Positions 39,971 to 49,657 of a DNA stretch of 64,000 bases are shown here, piece by piece. The stretch is from assembly GCF_030159895.1 (NCBI RefSeq), contig NZ_BSNI01000001.1:186001-250000 (forward strand), read 5' to 3'. The stretch comes from Maritalea porphyrae. GTDB lineage: Bacteria > Pseudomonadota > Alphaproteobacteria > Rhizobiales > Devosiaceae. Both the position numbers and the translations under genes were made by a program. The notes beneath the pieces are model-generated. The model had not been told where the DNA came from, made no database searches, and was given only the letters and a program-made list of their open reading frames with translations. Within the stretch, counting starts at the first letter, position 1; each line of letters begins with the position of its first letter.

Positions 39971-40837
39971 GTGGAAGAACTTGGGTTTAGTGAAGGTGCA
40001 TGGCGGTTTGGCAGCTTCGTTGCAATTTTTTTGGCAATGATGGTTCTAGAGGCAATGTGGCCACGTCGTGCGCGACGCCATTCACGTATCCGCCGCTGGG
40101 CCACCAATATTGGCATCATGGCCTCGAGCTACCTCACTGTGTCGCTGGTCACCCTCATACTTGCAAATCTGCTCGTGCCCATTACCGCACTGCTCGCTGC
40201 AATTTATGCCAAACAATGGGGCATTGGCGTTTTCAACTGGCTAGACCTGCCAAATTTTGTCGAATGGATAATTGCATTTCTGGTGCTTGATTTTGTCATT
40301 TGGGGTCAGCATTGGGCGACCCACAAAATTCCCCTATTGTGGCGCCTACATCGTGTCCACCATTCGGACCATGATATCGACGCATCAACCGCCATTCGAT
40401 TTCACCCGCTAGAAATTGTCTTTTCAATCTTTGTCAAAGCCGCAGCGGTCATCATTTTGGGCGCACCAGCGGTGCTGGTTGTGATCTTTGAAGGTGTCGT
40501 CAACGGCACAGCACTGTTTAACCACGCCAATCTCAAACTTCCCCTTTGGCTCGACAAACTCATCCGGCCAATCCTAGTCACCCCCGACATGCATAGAGTT
40601 CACCATTCCATCGAGGTAGGCGAAACAAACTCAAACTATGGATTTGCCCTCAGCGTATGGGACCGAATTTTCGGCACCTACATTGACCAGCCTGCAGCCG
40701 GGCACGACAACATGACAATCGGCTTAAAGGCGCATCAAAACGAGGGCCCCGAACATCTATGGTGGTCGTTGCGCTTTCCGTTTGCCAAGACTGTTTCACA
40801 AAAAGCACTGAATAAAGAAGAAGAACAAAATCAGTAG
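39971..40837 (+). CDS. Sterol desaturase/fatty acid hydroxylase family protein
   Basis: A 288-residue membrane di-iron protein. Four or more spans surround the histidine clusters H-W-A-T-H, H-R-V-H-H, the late H-x-x-R-V-H-H, and a His near FHPLE. This is the fatty-acid-hydroxylase superfamily pattern, which hydroxylates or desaturates lipids using oxygen. The GTG start has GGAG eight bases upstream. It overlaps the convergent substrate-binding gene by seven bases at their 3' ends. The lipid substrate is unknown. Confidence 0.87.
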   Translation: MEELGFSEGAWRFGSFVAIFLAMMVLEAMWPRRARRHSRIRRWATNIGIMASSYLTVSLVTLILANLLVPITALLAAIYAKQWGIGVFNWLDLPNFVEWIIAFLVLDFVIWGQHWATHKIPLLWRLHRVHHSDHDIDASTAIRFHPLEIVFSIFVKAAAVIILGAPAVLVVIFEGVVNGTALFNHANLKLPLWLDKLIRPILVTPDMHRVHHSIEVGETNSNYGFALSVWDRIFGTYIDQPAAGHDNMTIGLKAHQNEGPEHLWWSLRFPFAKTVSQKALNKEEEQNQ

Positions 40838-41673
40838 AAACTGAGTGGAAACCACTTAAAAAACAACTCGTCTCTCTTGCCGTTTTCAGCCAAACGCCGC
40901 AACGCGATATTAATAGCGCGCAGGGTGTTTTGCTTGTCCATCGCAACGCCGATAGCCAATCCCTCGCCGAAAAACTGAGCATCAAAATATGGCCCGCCAA
41001 TGAACATGCAGCAATCATTTTGGATAAGCCAAAAAGACGCACGCATTCCATCAACAAATGCATATTCCAGAGCGCCTTGAGCAACCCCCACCAAAACGTC
41101 CAAATCACTGTCATATGAAATTGGTGTGAGGTTTGGAAAGTGCGCCTTTAGAAAACTGTGATGAGCAGAATCGCGCCGTACGCCAACCGGGCCGGACAAT
41201 GAATGCGGGTCAAATGAAGCGCCTACATCTGAATTCTGGTGTGCAACAAAGCGCCCCGGCAACTGCAAATAGCTTTGGGAAAAATTCATCAACTGCGCGT
41301 TGTTTGCATCAATACTGACGCCTGCCGCAATCGCATCGCCTTGCCCATCGGCAAGCGCCTTTTTGAGTTGCGCCCAAGGCCAACTTTGCATGGTGCAATC
41401 CGCATCAATTTCAGAACAAATTGCTTCTGCGAGATCGATATTAAACCCAATTAATTCACCCGTAGGGTCCTTAAAGTTAAACGGCGGAAAGTCGCTCGAA
41501 GTTAGGAACCTTATGGATGGCACAAGCGACAAATCCAACGCATCTTTGTGGGCCGAAGGGTCATTATGATTTGGGATAGTTTGCGCGTGTAGAGGAGTAC
41601 AAAACAGCGCAACCGCGGTCGCAAACAGCGCAGTTTTCAGGGCATCAACGAAGCTGCGACGAAACATATGCAC
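40831..41673 (-). CDS. Periplasmic solute-binding protein (SBP_bac_3 family)
   Basis: A 280-residue protein with an N-terminal signal peptide (cleavage near PLHAQT) and the family-3 fold: R-F-L-T-S-S-D-F-P-P-F-N-F, G-F-N-I-D-L-A-E-A-I-C, and a second lobe with the G-V-R-R-D-S region. Members bind amino acids or small organic acids. No ABC permease lies beside it, so it may be an orphan receptor or serve a distant transporter. Confidence 0.82.
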   Translation of the reverse strand: MHMFRRSFVDALKTALFATAVALFCTPLHAQTIPNHNDPSAHKDALDLSLVPSIRFLTSSDFPPFNFKDPTGELIGFNIDLAEAICSEIDADCTMQSWPWAQLKKALADGQGDAIAAGVSIDANNAQLMNFSQSYLQLPGRFVAHQNSDVGASFDPHSLSGPVGVRRDSAHHSFLKAHFPNLTPISYDSDLDVLVGVAQGALEYAFVDGMRASFWLIQNDCCMFIGGPYFDAQFFGEGLAIGVAMDKQNTLRAINIALRRLAENGKRDELFFKWFPLSFY

Positions 41674-41756
41674 AAATCTGCCTTTGACTCAGTTGATAAA
41701 CTTGGCCACATTATCTTTCATATTTTTATTAAAGCAATTTTTTAGTGATTTAGTTT

Positions 41757-43655
41757 GTGGATGGGTTGAACGAGCCCTTGGGGGCAGCGCTTTTACGGCG
41801 CGTATTCAAAGAGTACTATCAAAGTGATTGGTCGGCGCTGTTTGCACTGCGCAAGGCCGCAGACGCTCGCGTTGATCCTTTTGAGTATTGTGCTGCCCAA
41901 CTCAACCTGAGCGAACAAGATGTCTATGCTCGCGCGGCAAAGGTGCTTGAGCTAGCTTTCACCCAGCAAGTACCTCCCTTAGCGGTACGCGCGCTCAACG
42001 TTGACAACATTGATCAGCTCAAGTCCGTCGCCAGTTTGCGTGGTAAAATGCTCGATCGCGACGTCTTATTTATCTCGCCGGACTTTTGGCGATATGTTGA
42101 ATTGGCGAAACGCATCAGTGAAAACCATCAGCTGCGCGGCCAACTATGTATGGTTGCACCCAGCGCATTGCGGTCGGCTTTTGTTTTCCAACAAGGAACA
42201 GCTCTCTATGAAAGTGCAATTGTCCGGTTGGCGCGTAAATGGCCCTTTGCAAGTGCCCATCTAGGTTTGTCCAAAATCACCCGCTACAGTTTTCTCATCA
42301 TCGTGTGCGCTGTCGCGCTAAGCGTGTTCTTTCCGCTCGGCTGGTTTCAACCTATTGCGACACTTCTAATGACTCTATTATTTCTGCTGCCCGCGGGTTT
42401 TCGCCTTGCTTGCGCATTTAATGGCAGAATTGTCAAACCTATGGACCGTACGACACTGCTCGGAGACAATCAGCTACCCATCTATACCGTTATCATCCCT
42501 TTGCGCGACGAAGCTATTTTGGTTGAACAGCTGGTCAAAGCTATGCAGGCGCTCAACTACCCGGCAGAAAAACTGGACATCAAATTCGTTGTTGAAGCCA
42601 CGTCCGCAAAAACCATTGAGGCCGTGGAGCCACACTTGAACGACATTCGCTTTGAACTCATCAAGGTGCCGGACAGCGAACCCCGCACCAAACCCAAAGC
42701 AGTCAATTTTGCCCTGCCCTTTGCGCGCGGCGAGCATCTGGTGATCTTTGACGCAGAGGATATTCCTGAACCCAATCAGTTGCGCTTAGCGGCAACACTG
42801 TTTGCCAAGAACGCGGAGCTTGAGTGCTTGCAAGCTGAACTGGTTATCGACAACGCCAACGAAAACCCGCTCACCGCGCTATTCGCGACTGAATATGCAG
42901 CCCAATTTGGTCTAATCATGCCCACTCTGGCTCAATTGAATATGCCTATGCCATTGGGCGGCACATCAAACCACTTTCGCACGCAGACCCTTATAGACAT
43001 TGGCGCTTGGGATAGTTTTAACGTCACCGAAGACGCAGACCTTGGGATCCGTCTAGCGCGCAAAAAGCTGAAATGCGGCGTGTTGCCCAGCTATACGCGC
43101 GAAGAGGCCCCTATTGGAATATGGCCTTGGGTCAAACAACGCACACGCTGGATGAAAGGCTGGATGCAAACCCTTTTGGTACATAGCCGCGACTTTAGAT
43201 CCCTCTTTCATCAAATCGGCTGGATGAACGCCATCATCTTTTACATCTATGTGGGCGGGTTAGTGTTTTCCGCCCCTTTGCATGGGCTTTTCGTCGCCAA
43301 ACTTGCGTTTGAGCTTTTCACCCAAAAAGGGCTGGTCCTTACCCAATATCTGCAATTCAATATGTACACGCTAATCCTTATTACCGGATATCTCAGCGCC
43401 ATTTCAACAGCGTTTCTAGGGCTTTTGCATACGAGACAGCTTCATCTGTTTGGCTGGCAGTTTCTACTGCCTTTTTATTGGTTGCTTACAAGTTTTGCGA
43501 CATTGCGCGCGGCCCTTCAACTAGCCATAACGCCTTTTTCTTGGGAGAAGACAACGCACGCGCGCACCCAATTGCCACGCCACGACCGCACAAAAACCGA
43601 TGCGACAAATTCAGCAGCCCCCTCGACAGCGGCATCCAAATCAATTTATCTATAA
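41757..43655 (+). CDS. Processive family 2 glycosyltransferase
   Basis: A 632-residue protein. The N-terminal region (about residues 10-130) resembles GspE N-terminal-type domains fused to glycosyltransferases. Two spans follow near 185-225, then a GT2 catalytic domain (about 235-480) with V-I-I-P-L-R-D-E, the F-D-A-E-D metal-binding acidic pair, E-D-A-D-L-G-I-R as catalytic base, and Q-R-T-R-W as the QxxRW acceptor motif. Several C-terminal spans end it. The plan is that of polysaccharide synthases that extrude the chain through the inner membrane. The start is GTG. The product is unknown. Confidence 0.85.
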   Translation: MDGLNEPLGAALLRRVFKEYYQSDWSALFALRKAADARVDPFEYCAAQLNLSEQDVYARAAKVLELAFTQQVPPLAVRALNVDNIDQLKSVASLRGKMLDRDVLFISPDFWRYVELAKRISENHQLRGQLCMVAPSALRSAFVFQQGTALYESAIVRLARKWPFASAHLGLSKITRYSFLIIVCAVALSVFFPLGWFQPIATLLMTLLFLLPAGFRLACAFNGRIVKPMDRTTLLGDNQLPIYTVIIPLRDEAILVEQLVKAMQALNYPAEKLDIKFVVEATSAKTIEAVEPHLNDIRFELIKVPDSEPRTKPKAVNFALPFARGEHLVIFDAEDIPEPNQLRLAATLFAKNAELECLQAELVIDNANENPLTALFATEYAAQFGLIMPTLAQLNMPMPLGGTSNHFRTQTLIDIGAWDSFNVTEDADLGIRLARKKLKCGVLPSYTREEAPIGIWPWVKQRTRWMKGWMQTLLVHSRDFRSLFHQIGWMNAIIFYIYVGGLVFSAPLHGLFVAKLAFELFTQKGLVLTQYLQFNMYTLILITGYLSAISTAFLGLLHTRQLHLFGWQFLLPFYWLLTSFATLRAALQLAITPFSWEKTTHARTQLPRHDRTKTDATNSAAPSTAASKSIYL

Positions 43656-43658
43656 TTT

Positions 43659-44288
43659 ATGGACCACCATAAGCGCACCATTGTTGAAGACATCACCTCC
43701 GTTCTTGCCGACCGGATTGTGCGCGGTGAACTATTGCCGGATGAAAAGCTGCGCCAGGACCATATCGCCGAGGAGTTTGGCGCAAGCCATGTTCCCGTGC
43801 GGGAGGCATTTCGGCAGCTCGAAGCACGTGGCCTCGCCGTCAGCATCCCACGTCGGGGCGTGCGCGTTTCAACCTTTGATGTGTCCGAAGCAAAAGAAGT
43901 TGCGGAAATGCGTTCCGTACTTGAAGTGCTTGCGCTCCGCCATGCTTTTCCGCATCTAAACGCGCAGACATTTGCGCTTGCCCAGCAAGCAATTGATGAG
44001 GGCGAAAAGGCACAAGACATCTATACTTGGGAAGATGCAAACCAGCGTTTCCATCGCACTATCGTTGCTGATTGCAAAATGCCAAAACTACTCGCAACAT
44101 TGGACGATTTACACGTGGCGAGCGCTCGCTTTTTGTTTGCGACGTGGAAATCCAAATGGGAAACACGCATTGAACATGACCACCGGACTATCGTTCGGGC
44201 TTTGAAAAACGGCGATATTGAAAATGCCGCAAAAGTGCTTGAGCGGCACGTCAAACTCACGGGTCGCAAACTCAGCTCATTTTTGTAG
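43659..44288 (+). CDS. GntR-family regulator (FCD/FadR subfamily)
   Basis: A 209-residue regulator with an N-terminal winged HTH (about residues 1-70; G-A-S-H-V-P-V-R-E-A-F-R-Q-L-E-A-R-G-L) and an FCD effector domain (about 75-205). That domain has the His/Asp/Glu ligand positions expected for metal-assisted organic-acid binding. It starts three bases after the glycosyltransferase stop, so it is probably cotranscribed with it. Its target is not evident. Confidence 0.87.
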   Translation: MDHHKRTIVEDITSVLADRIVRGELLPDEKLRQDHIAEEFGASHVPVREAFRQLEARGLAVSIPRRGVRVSTFDVSEAKEVAEMRSVLEVLALRHAFPHLNAQTFALAQQAIDEGEKAQDIYTWEDANQRFHRTIVADCKMPKLLATLDDLHVASARFLFATWKSKWETRIEHDHRTIVRALKNGDIENAAKVLERHVKLTGRKLSSFL

Positions 44289-44440
44289 ATTTTTTTTCGA
44301 CGACCGCTACAAGTTCTGTACCGCTTGCAAATGCGGATTTACCTTGCTGTGCCTCATTCCCACCCATAGGCTACTTGAAGTCGCTTTATCTAGGTTGCAC
44401 AGGCCCGTGCCACTTGGCTCTATTGGGCTGAGGAGGCAAC

Positions 44441-45184
44441 ATGCAAAACCCTAGCTACAGTTGGCTAACGATCCATTTGGCACATTTTCCAAAGCCCTTG
44501 TCCAGTACTGACATTAGCTTTGCAGGACCGCCGATGGCAAAAGCTTGGAGATGTGGGCCAGACTCGCCAATCGGCAAAGACGGTTTCCGTACCGAGATCA
44601 GCAATATTTGGGCCGCACTTGGCTTCTATGATGACGAAAATACGGCTTTGCAAGGGCTAAAACATGCCGCCAACAAATTGGACTTTTCCAATAAGTCGAC
44701 AGAAAACTGGCATGGTCTGCTCGCAGTGGTAGCCCACCGAGGCGGCGTAGATTTTTCAACAAAACAAGAACCCCACCCCAACTTAGAAGCCCTAGACACT
44801 GACCCTGACGGGGTAATGGCCGTGCTCACAAGCGCTGGATATCAGGGGTTTGATGAAACAGATTTTGACCGCGCACGCGAATTTGTTCGCAAGGTCGAAG
44901 ATGTCCGCGCGTTCTACAAATCACTGGGCGCAAACGTTGTGCGACAAATATTCAACCCAATTGGAACACCTGACGGTGCATCTTTCACAGTCTGGCGCAA
45001 TTCCCCCGATATGCTGGCCGCCGCTTACAAAGATGGCACCCACCGTTCAATGATCGATCAACACAAAGCCCAGCCAATGTTTGATCGCAGTTCATTCACG
45101 CGGTTTCGACTACTTCAAAGCATAGGCACTTGGGAGGGAATCGATCCATTAGAAGCCGCTAAGATGCCACCGCCGAATAACTAA
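44441..45184 (+). CDS. CrtA-like (spheroidene monooxygenase-like) protein
   Basis: A 247-residue protein preceded by the strong ribosome site GAGGAGG. The C-terminal half has A-S-F-T-V-W-R, then G-T-H-R-S-M-I, and F-T-R-F-R-L-L ... G-T-W-E-G-I-D-P-L. These are spaced as in CrtA-type heme monooxygenases and related dimeric alpha/beta-barrel proteins. No other carotenoid gene is in the window, so a carotenoid role is doubtful; it may be a relative with another substrate. The N-terminal half is less conserved. Confidence 0.5.
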   Translation: MQNPSYSWLTIHLAHFPKPLSSTDISFAGPPMAKAWRCGPDSPIGKDGFRTEISNIWAALGFYDDENTALQGLKHAANKLDFSNKSTENWHGLLAVVAHRGGVDFSTKQEPHPNLEALDTDPDGVMAVLTSAGYQGFDETDFDRAREFVRKVEDVRAFYKSLGANVVRQIFNPIGTPDGASFTVWRNSPDMLAAAYKDGTHRSMIDQHKAQPMFDRSSFTRFRLLQSIGTWEGIDPLEAAKMPPPNN

Positions 45185-45244
45185 ATCACCCTTGCGCCAC
45201 TTTTGAAGTCATTTAAACTTGGGCTTTTAAGTGAGCGCAAACCC

Positions 45245-45892
45245 ATGCCAATTGAGATACTCGGTCGCAAACAACATCGCTTTTCAATCGATCTCAGCGA
45301 CGAAAATGCTGGCGCTTCTCGCATTGCACTATTGCTGCCCGGCGTCGGTTACCGGCTTGAGAACCCGATATTCTATTTTGTTCGCCAGTTACTGATAGAT
45401 CAGGGCTACCAAATTGCTGCGGCCGACTATGCATATGACAAAGTTGAAGGATTTCGCGACTTTTCTTTTGAAGAAATCATGGACATTCTAAAGGACGATG
45501 CAACGTCGATTTGCGAGGCGCTAAACCAACTGCCTGACCACAATTCTAAACTAGTTATTGGCAAGTCCTTGGGCACTGTTCTAATGGCAAATTTGTTGGA
45601 TCAAGGGTTCACCAGCAACGCCCAACTGGCCTGGCTCACGCCTTCCTCCAAAGTCCCGCAAGTGCCAAACAACATTCAAAAACATGCAGAAAAATCCTTT
45701 GTCTGCATCGGAACAGCGGACAAAGGCTATGACCACAAGGTCTACCAAACCTTTGCAAAGGCAGGCGCAACTGTGACAATCCTTGAAGATCTGGCCCATG
45801 TACTTGAGTGCGAAAAAGATGTACCAAAATCTATTCTGGGGCATCATAAAATGTGCACTGATTTGCAAAACTGGCTGAAGGCAAACGCGTGA
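45245..45892 (+). CDS. Alpha/beta hydrolase
   Basis: A 215-residue small hydrolase with L-L-P-G-V-G-Y as oxyanion loop, nucleophile elbow G-K-S-L-G-T, an Asp in GTADKGYD and a late His (LAHVLE). I use the ATG at 45245; a TTG further upstream is an alternative. It overlaps the next gene by four bases (GTGA), so the two are coupled. Substrate unknown. Confidence 0.75.
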   Translation: MPIEILGRKQHRFSIDLSDENAGASRIALLLPGVGYRLENPIFYFVRQLLIDQGYQIAAADYAYDKVEGFRDFSFEEIMDILKDDATSICEALNQLPDHNSKLVIGKSLGTVLMANLLDQGFTSNAQLAWLTPSSKVPQVPNNIQKHAEKSFVCIGTADKGYDHKVYQTFAKAGATVTILEDLAHVLECEKDVPKSILGHHKMCTDLQNWLKANA

Positions 45893-46833
45893 GCATCACC
45901 AATGACACGACCGATTTGAGCGCTACAACCAACCGAGTTGATCGCGACACGCTGAAGTTCGATTTTCCTGAAATTCGTATCGGAACGGCCGACTATGTCG
46001 AAGCTCAAACAGGTTGCACCGTGTTTGAATTTCAAAACCGATCTATGATGGTATCGGACTGTCGCGGCGGCGCAATTGGCTCTATCGGTACGCATTATCC
46101 AGAAGTCGACGCAATTTGTTTCGCAGGCGGCTCCGCCTATGGGCAAGAAGCAATCCTTGGCGTCGGCGCAGAACTGCACAAACGCGCAAACTACTCAACT
46201 CATTGGCAAGATATTGCCTTGGCTGCAGGCGCCATCATTTATGACTATCGGTTTCGCGACAATGCTGTTTATCCGGACAAAGCACTTGGTCGTGCAGCGC
46301 TAAATGCGGCGCAGCCAAACCTGTTTGCACAAGGAAAAGTTGGCGCAGGATTTGCAGCAAGTGCGGGCAAATGCCTAACTGAACAGGGATATAATGGTGA
46401 ACGCACAGGCCAGGGTGCAGCGTTTCGTCAAATTGGCAAAACCAAAATCTTTGTTGCCACTGTCCTCAACCCATTCGGCGCAATTATCGATAAATCCGGA
46501 AACGTTGTGCGTGGGAATTTGGCCCCCAAAACCGAGCGCAGGATCCACCTTCACGAGCACATTGGAGAAATCGGCACCCCGGCAAAAGGCAACACAACAC
46601 TAACATTGATGGTGACCAATCAAGTCATCAGCCGAGAAGCACTGACCCAGGTTTCAAAGCAGGTGCACAGTTCCATGGCACGAGGCATTCAACCCTTCCA
46701 TTCCGAATTTGACGGCGACGTCTTGTTGGCGGTCAGCACCCAACAAGTCACTGACCCGGGCATGCCACCATTTGCTCTAGGTGCCATGGCATCCGAACTG
46801 GCTTGGGACGCCATTTTGGCAGCGGCTGGCTAA
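45889..46833 (+). CDS. P1-family (DmpA-like) peptidase
   Basis: A 314-residue protein of the P1/S58 family, the self-processing N-terminal nucleophile aminopeptidases. It shows the family patterns F-P-E-I-R-I-G, C-F-A-G-G-S-A-Y-G, and K-V-G-A-G-F-A-A-S-A-G-K. Later the nucleophile region reads N-T-T-L-T-L, where a Thr takes the place of the usual Ser in G-S-x-x-x. It starts with GTG overlapping the upstream hydrolase stop. Family members cleave amino-terminal residues or beta-peptides. Confidence 0.83.
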   Translation: MSITNDTTDLSATTNRVDRDTLKFDFPEIRIGTADYVEAQTGCTVFEFQNRSMMVSDCRGGAIGSIGTHYPEVDAICFAGGSAYGQEAILGVGAELHKRANYSTHWQDIALAAGAIIYDYRFRDNAVYPDKALGRAALNAAQPNLFAQGKVGAGFAASAGKCLTEQGYNGERTGQGAAFRQIGKTKIFVATVLNPFGAIIDKSGNVVRGNLAPKTERRIHLHEHIGEIGTPAKGNTTLTLMVTNQVISREALTQVSKQVHSSMARGIQPFHSEFDGDVLLAVSTQQVTDPGMPPFALGAMASELAWDAILAAAG

Positions 46834-46846
46834 TCGATCGTCACAT

Positions 46847-48148
46847 CTACGCCTTGTGCCGGTTCTTGATCGCTTGAATACCAAACCAACTCGCCAACAA
46901 AACCAACGGCGCCAGCGCGCCCAACATCATGTTTTTGGACAATGGCAAATAGTCAGCAAAGCCAGCCAGCACGTAGCCCAATATACCAAGTGCATAATAA
47001 GAAATCGCTATGGTCGATAGCCCCTCAACCGTTGACTGCAATTTGTATTGCCCCTTTGCCGTCTGCGATATCGAACTCAGCACCTCGCGGTTTTGCGACT
47101 GAATATCGACATTTATTCGAGCATCGAGCAGCTGGATAGACCTTGCGATTTTGTTATTGAGCGAGCGCTGCCGCTTCTCCGTTGCACGACAGGTTGCTAG
47201 CGCCGGGTCTACCCGGTTGGACAAATAGCGTGTGATGGTGGTGTGCTTCTCGCTCTGCTCTTCTTCAATCCGATCAAGTCGGATTTGCAGCACATCGCCA
47301 TAAGCTTGACTGGCCGCAAACCGATAGGCTGTCGCGTCAAGACTTTGCCCTGCCCGAACCGACAAAGAATGCAGCATGCCCAAAATGCGCTTGCTATCGT
47401 CAATTGACGAGACCGTGCCGATCTCTTCATTCAACAAACTAAGTTCTGTTTCTAGCCCACCAACAATCCAAGATTGCACTCGCGCATCCTGCAAACCGAC
47501 GAGCGCCATTGTACGATAGGTATCGATTTCCAGAAGCCGCCGCACCAAGATGCCAGTCTTGATTGAACTGAGTTGATCAACTGCTATCTCAAACCGCGTA
47601 AAACCATGTTCATCGGTTTGAAAGTCGGTTCCAATTTGAGCATTTCCACTACCAACACGTGACAAACAAAGGCTCTTTGGTTCGAACCCCAAAAGCGCCG
47701 AAGGCGAAATCTCATGCCGCTCGACAACATCAATGCGGGCAGCTGCGATAATCGGGAATTGCTTTAGCACTTCAAGGCCAACACCTGTTGGTCTGGCCGT
47801 CAAATCATTGATCGGTGCGTACCAAGTTAGCGTCACAAATTCAGTATGCGCTTCCCATGTTACAGAATATTTTTCAGTTGAGAATGAAAATTGCCGCCAG
47901 CTTTCTTTTGGGCCTTCAATTCCAACCGTTTGGCACCAGTCGCGCAATTGTCGGCTAGCATAGGCCATCTGTTCGTTTTGTCGCCCAACTAAAAACACAA
48001 TACGCCGCGCACGTAACGGCGCTTGAAGTGGCGGTATCAATCGCGCATGAATTTCCTCGTGAATTGGCTTACGCAACTCGTGATCAAAAAAACTATCCGC
48101 GCTAAGCTCACCATCCGCAAACCCAGAACCTTCACTCTCTTCTGCCAT
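46847..48148 (-). CDS. DUF3422 family membrane protein
   Basis: A 433-residue protein of the DUF3422 family. The start H-E-L-R-K-P-I-H-E-E-I-H-A-R is diagnostic, the middle is helical and rich in charged residues, and two spans lie at the C terminus (about residues 380-430). The ribosome site GGGGAG precedes the ATG. The family is widespread in Proteobacteria without a known role; topology suggests a cytoplasmic coiled body tethered to the inner membrane. Confidence 0.85.
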   Translation of the reverse strand: MAEESEGSGFADGELSADSFFDHELRKPIHEEIHARLIPPLQAPLRARRIVFLVGRQNEQMAYASRQLRDWCQTVGIEGPKESWRQFSFSTEKYSVTWEAHTEFVTLTWYAPINDLTARPTGVGLEVLKQFPIIAAARIDVVERHEISPSALLGFEPKSLCLSRVGSGNAQIGTDFQTDEHGFTRFEIAVDQLSSIKTGILVRRLLEIDTYRTMALVGLQDARVQSWIVGGLETELSLLNEEIGTVSSIDDSKRILGMLHSLSVRAGQSLDATAYRFAASQAYGDVLQIRLDRIEEEQSEKHTTITRYLSNRVDPALATCRATEKRQRSLNNKIARSIQLLDARINVDIQSQNREVLSSISQTAKGQYKLQSTVEGLSTIAISYYALGILGYVLAGFADYLPLSKNMMLGALAPLVLLASWFGIQAIKNRHKA

Positions 48149-48352
48149 CTTATGATCTCCCCTGCCCGATCAAACCAGCAGCATGGCGACCGCTAGGCAG
48201 AGCGACAAGTGCGCATTTTGTCATACCGGCTGCCCACCTCATGCATAATTGGTCGTAGAACCAATTCGTCACCATTGCCGTTTGTCAGGTGCCCAAAACG
48301 TGTGTAGGTCTAGAACAACAAAGCGAATTTCAATGCATCAAGAGACGAAAAA

Positions 48353-49609
48353 GTGACCGAATTCACAACCCAAGTTGCCACCGCAAAAAACCGAATGGCC
48401 CAAATACTTGATGCAACGCCGTTACAAAAGAACGTCTATTTGAGCCAAAAACACGAAGCGAACATTTTCCTCAAACGCGAAGATCTGACGCCTGTGCGCT
48501 CCTACAAATTGCGTGGCGCATATAACTTCATTTCTAAAGCGCTCGACAAAGATGAGAACCACAAAGGCGAATTTGTCTGCGCATCAGCGGGCAATCACGC
48601 ACAAGGCTTTGCTTTTAGTTGTGCTCACTTTGGCGTCACTGGCACAATTTTTATGCCCGTAACAACACCACAGCAAAAGATCGACAAGACCCGCGCATTT
48701 GGCGGCAAGAATGTCGAAATCAAACTGATCGGTGACATTTTCGACCAGTGCTATGCAGCCGCTCTTGCATTTGCAGATGAGCACAAAGCCCTCATGGTGC
48801 CCCCATTTGACCACGCCGATATTGTTGAAGGACAGGCCACCATCGCCTTGGAGATATTAGAGCAGCTTGATGGCGTACATCCCGACCTCATCATCATGCC
48901 TGTGGGCGGTGGTGGATTGGCCGCAGGCGTTTCCAAATATTTGCAAAGCGCTGCGCAAAACACCGAAATTTTGTTGGTCGAACCCGAAGGTGCCCCCAGT
49001 CTGAAAACCAGCTTGATGCAACATGAACGGGTTAAGCTGCAAGCCATCGACAATTTTGTTGATGGTGCAGCGGTCGCACAAGTTGGCGCGCTGAACTTTG
49101 ATATGCTCAAGCATTTGCCAGCGGACATTGTACATTTGGTGCCTGAAAATCGCTTGTGCGCCACGATGATTGAAATGCTCAATATTGAAGGCATGGTGCT
49201 TGAACCTGCAGGTGCTTTGTCGATTGACATACTGGCCGCCTTGCCCGCCGATATGCTCGCAGGCAAAAACATTGTCTGTGTTACATCCGGCGGCAACTTC
49301 GATTTCGAGCGTTTGCCTGAGGTGAAGGAAAAGGCGCTTAAATATTCAGGCCTCAAGAAATATTTCATTCTGCGCATGCCACAACGTCCCGGCGCGCTAA
49401 AAGACTTTCTGAATATGCTCGGGCCAAACGACGATATTGCGCGCTTTGAGTATCTCAAAAAGTCAGCGCGAAACTTTGGTACGGTATTGATGGGAATCGA
49501 GACAAACGACCCTAAGAACTTTGATGCACTAAAAGAGAAACTGGTGGAAGGTGACTTCGGTTTCCAAGACATTACAGACAATGACTTGCTGTCGAGCCTG
49601 ATAATTTGA
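48353..49609 (+). CDS. ilvA: Threonine ammonia-lyase
   Basis: A 418-residue PLP enzyme with the lysine motif S-Y-K-L-R-G-A-Y, the A-G-N-H-A-Q-G phosphate-site motif, G-G-G-G-L-A-A-G, and a C-terminal ACT-like regulatory domain (about residues 335-415). It deaminates threonine to 2-oxobutanoate, the first step of isoleucine synthesis. The GTG start is the only good candidate before the conserved region. A single ACT repeat marks the short form. Confidence 0.92.
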   Translation: MTEFTTQVATAKNRMAQILDATPLQKNVYLSQKHEANIFLKREDLTPVRSYKLRGAYNFISKALDKDENHKGEFVCASAGNHAQGFAFSCAHFGVTGTIFMPVTTPQQKIDKTRAFGGKNVEIKLIGDIFDQCYAAALAFADEHKALMVPPFDHADIVEGQATIALEILEQLDGVHPDLIIMPVGGGGLAAGVSKYLQSAAQNTEILLVEPEGAPSLKTSLMQHERVKLQAIDNFVDGAAVAQVGALNFDMLKHLPADIVHLVPENRLCATMIEMLNIEGMVLEPAGALSIDILAALPADMLAGKNIVCVTSGGNFDFERLPEVKEKALKYSGLKKYFILRMPQRPGALKDFLNMLGPNDDIARFEYLKKSARNFGTVLMGIETNDPKNFDALKEKLVEGDFGFQDITDNDLLSSLII

Positions 49610-49657
49610 TCTGGTTTGTGTTTGACAAAAACTCAGCCCAACGATCATGTTGAGATC

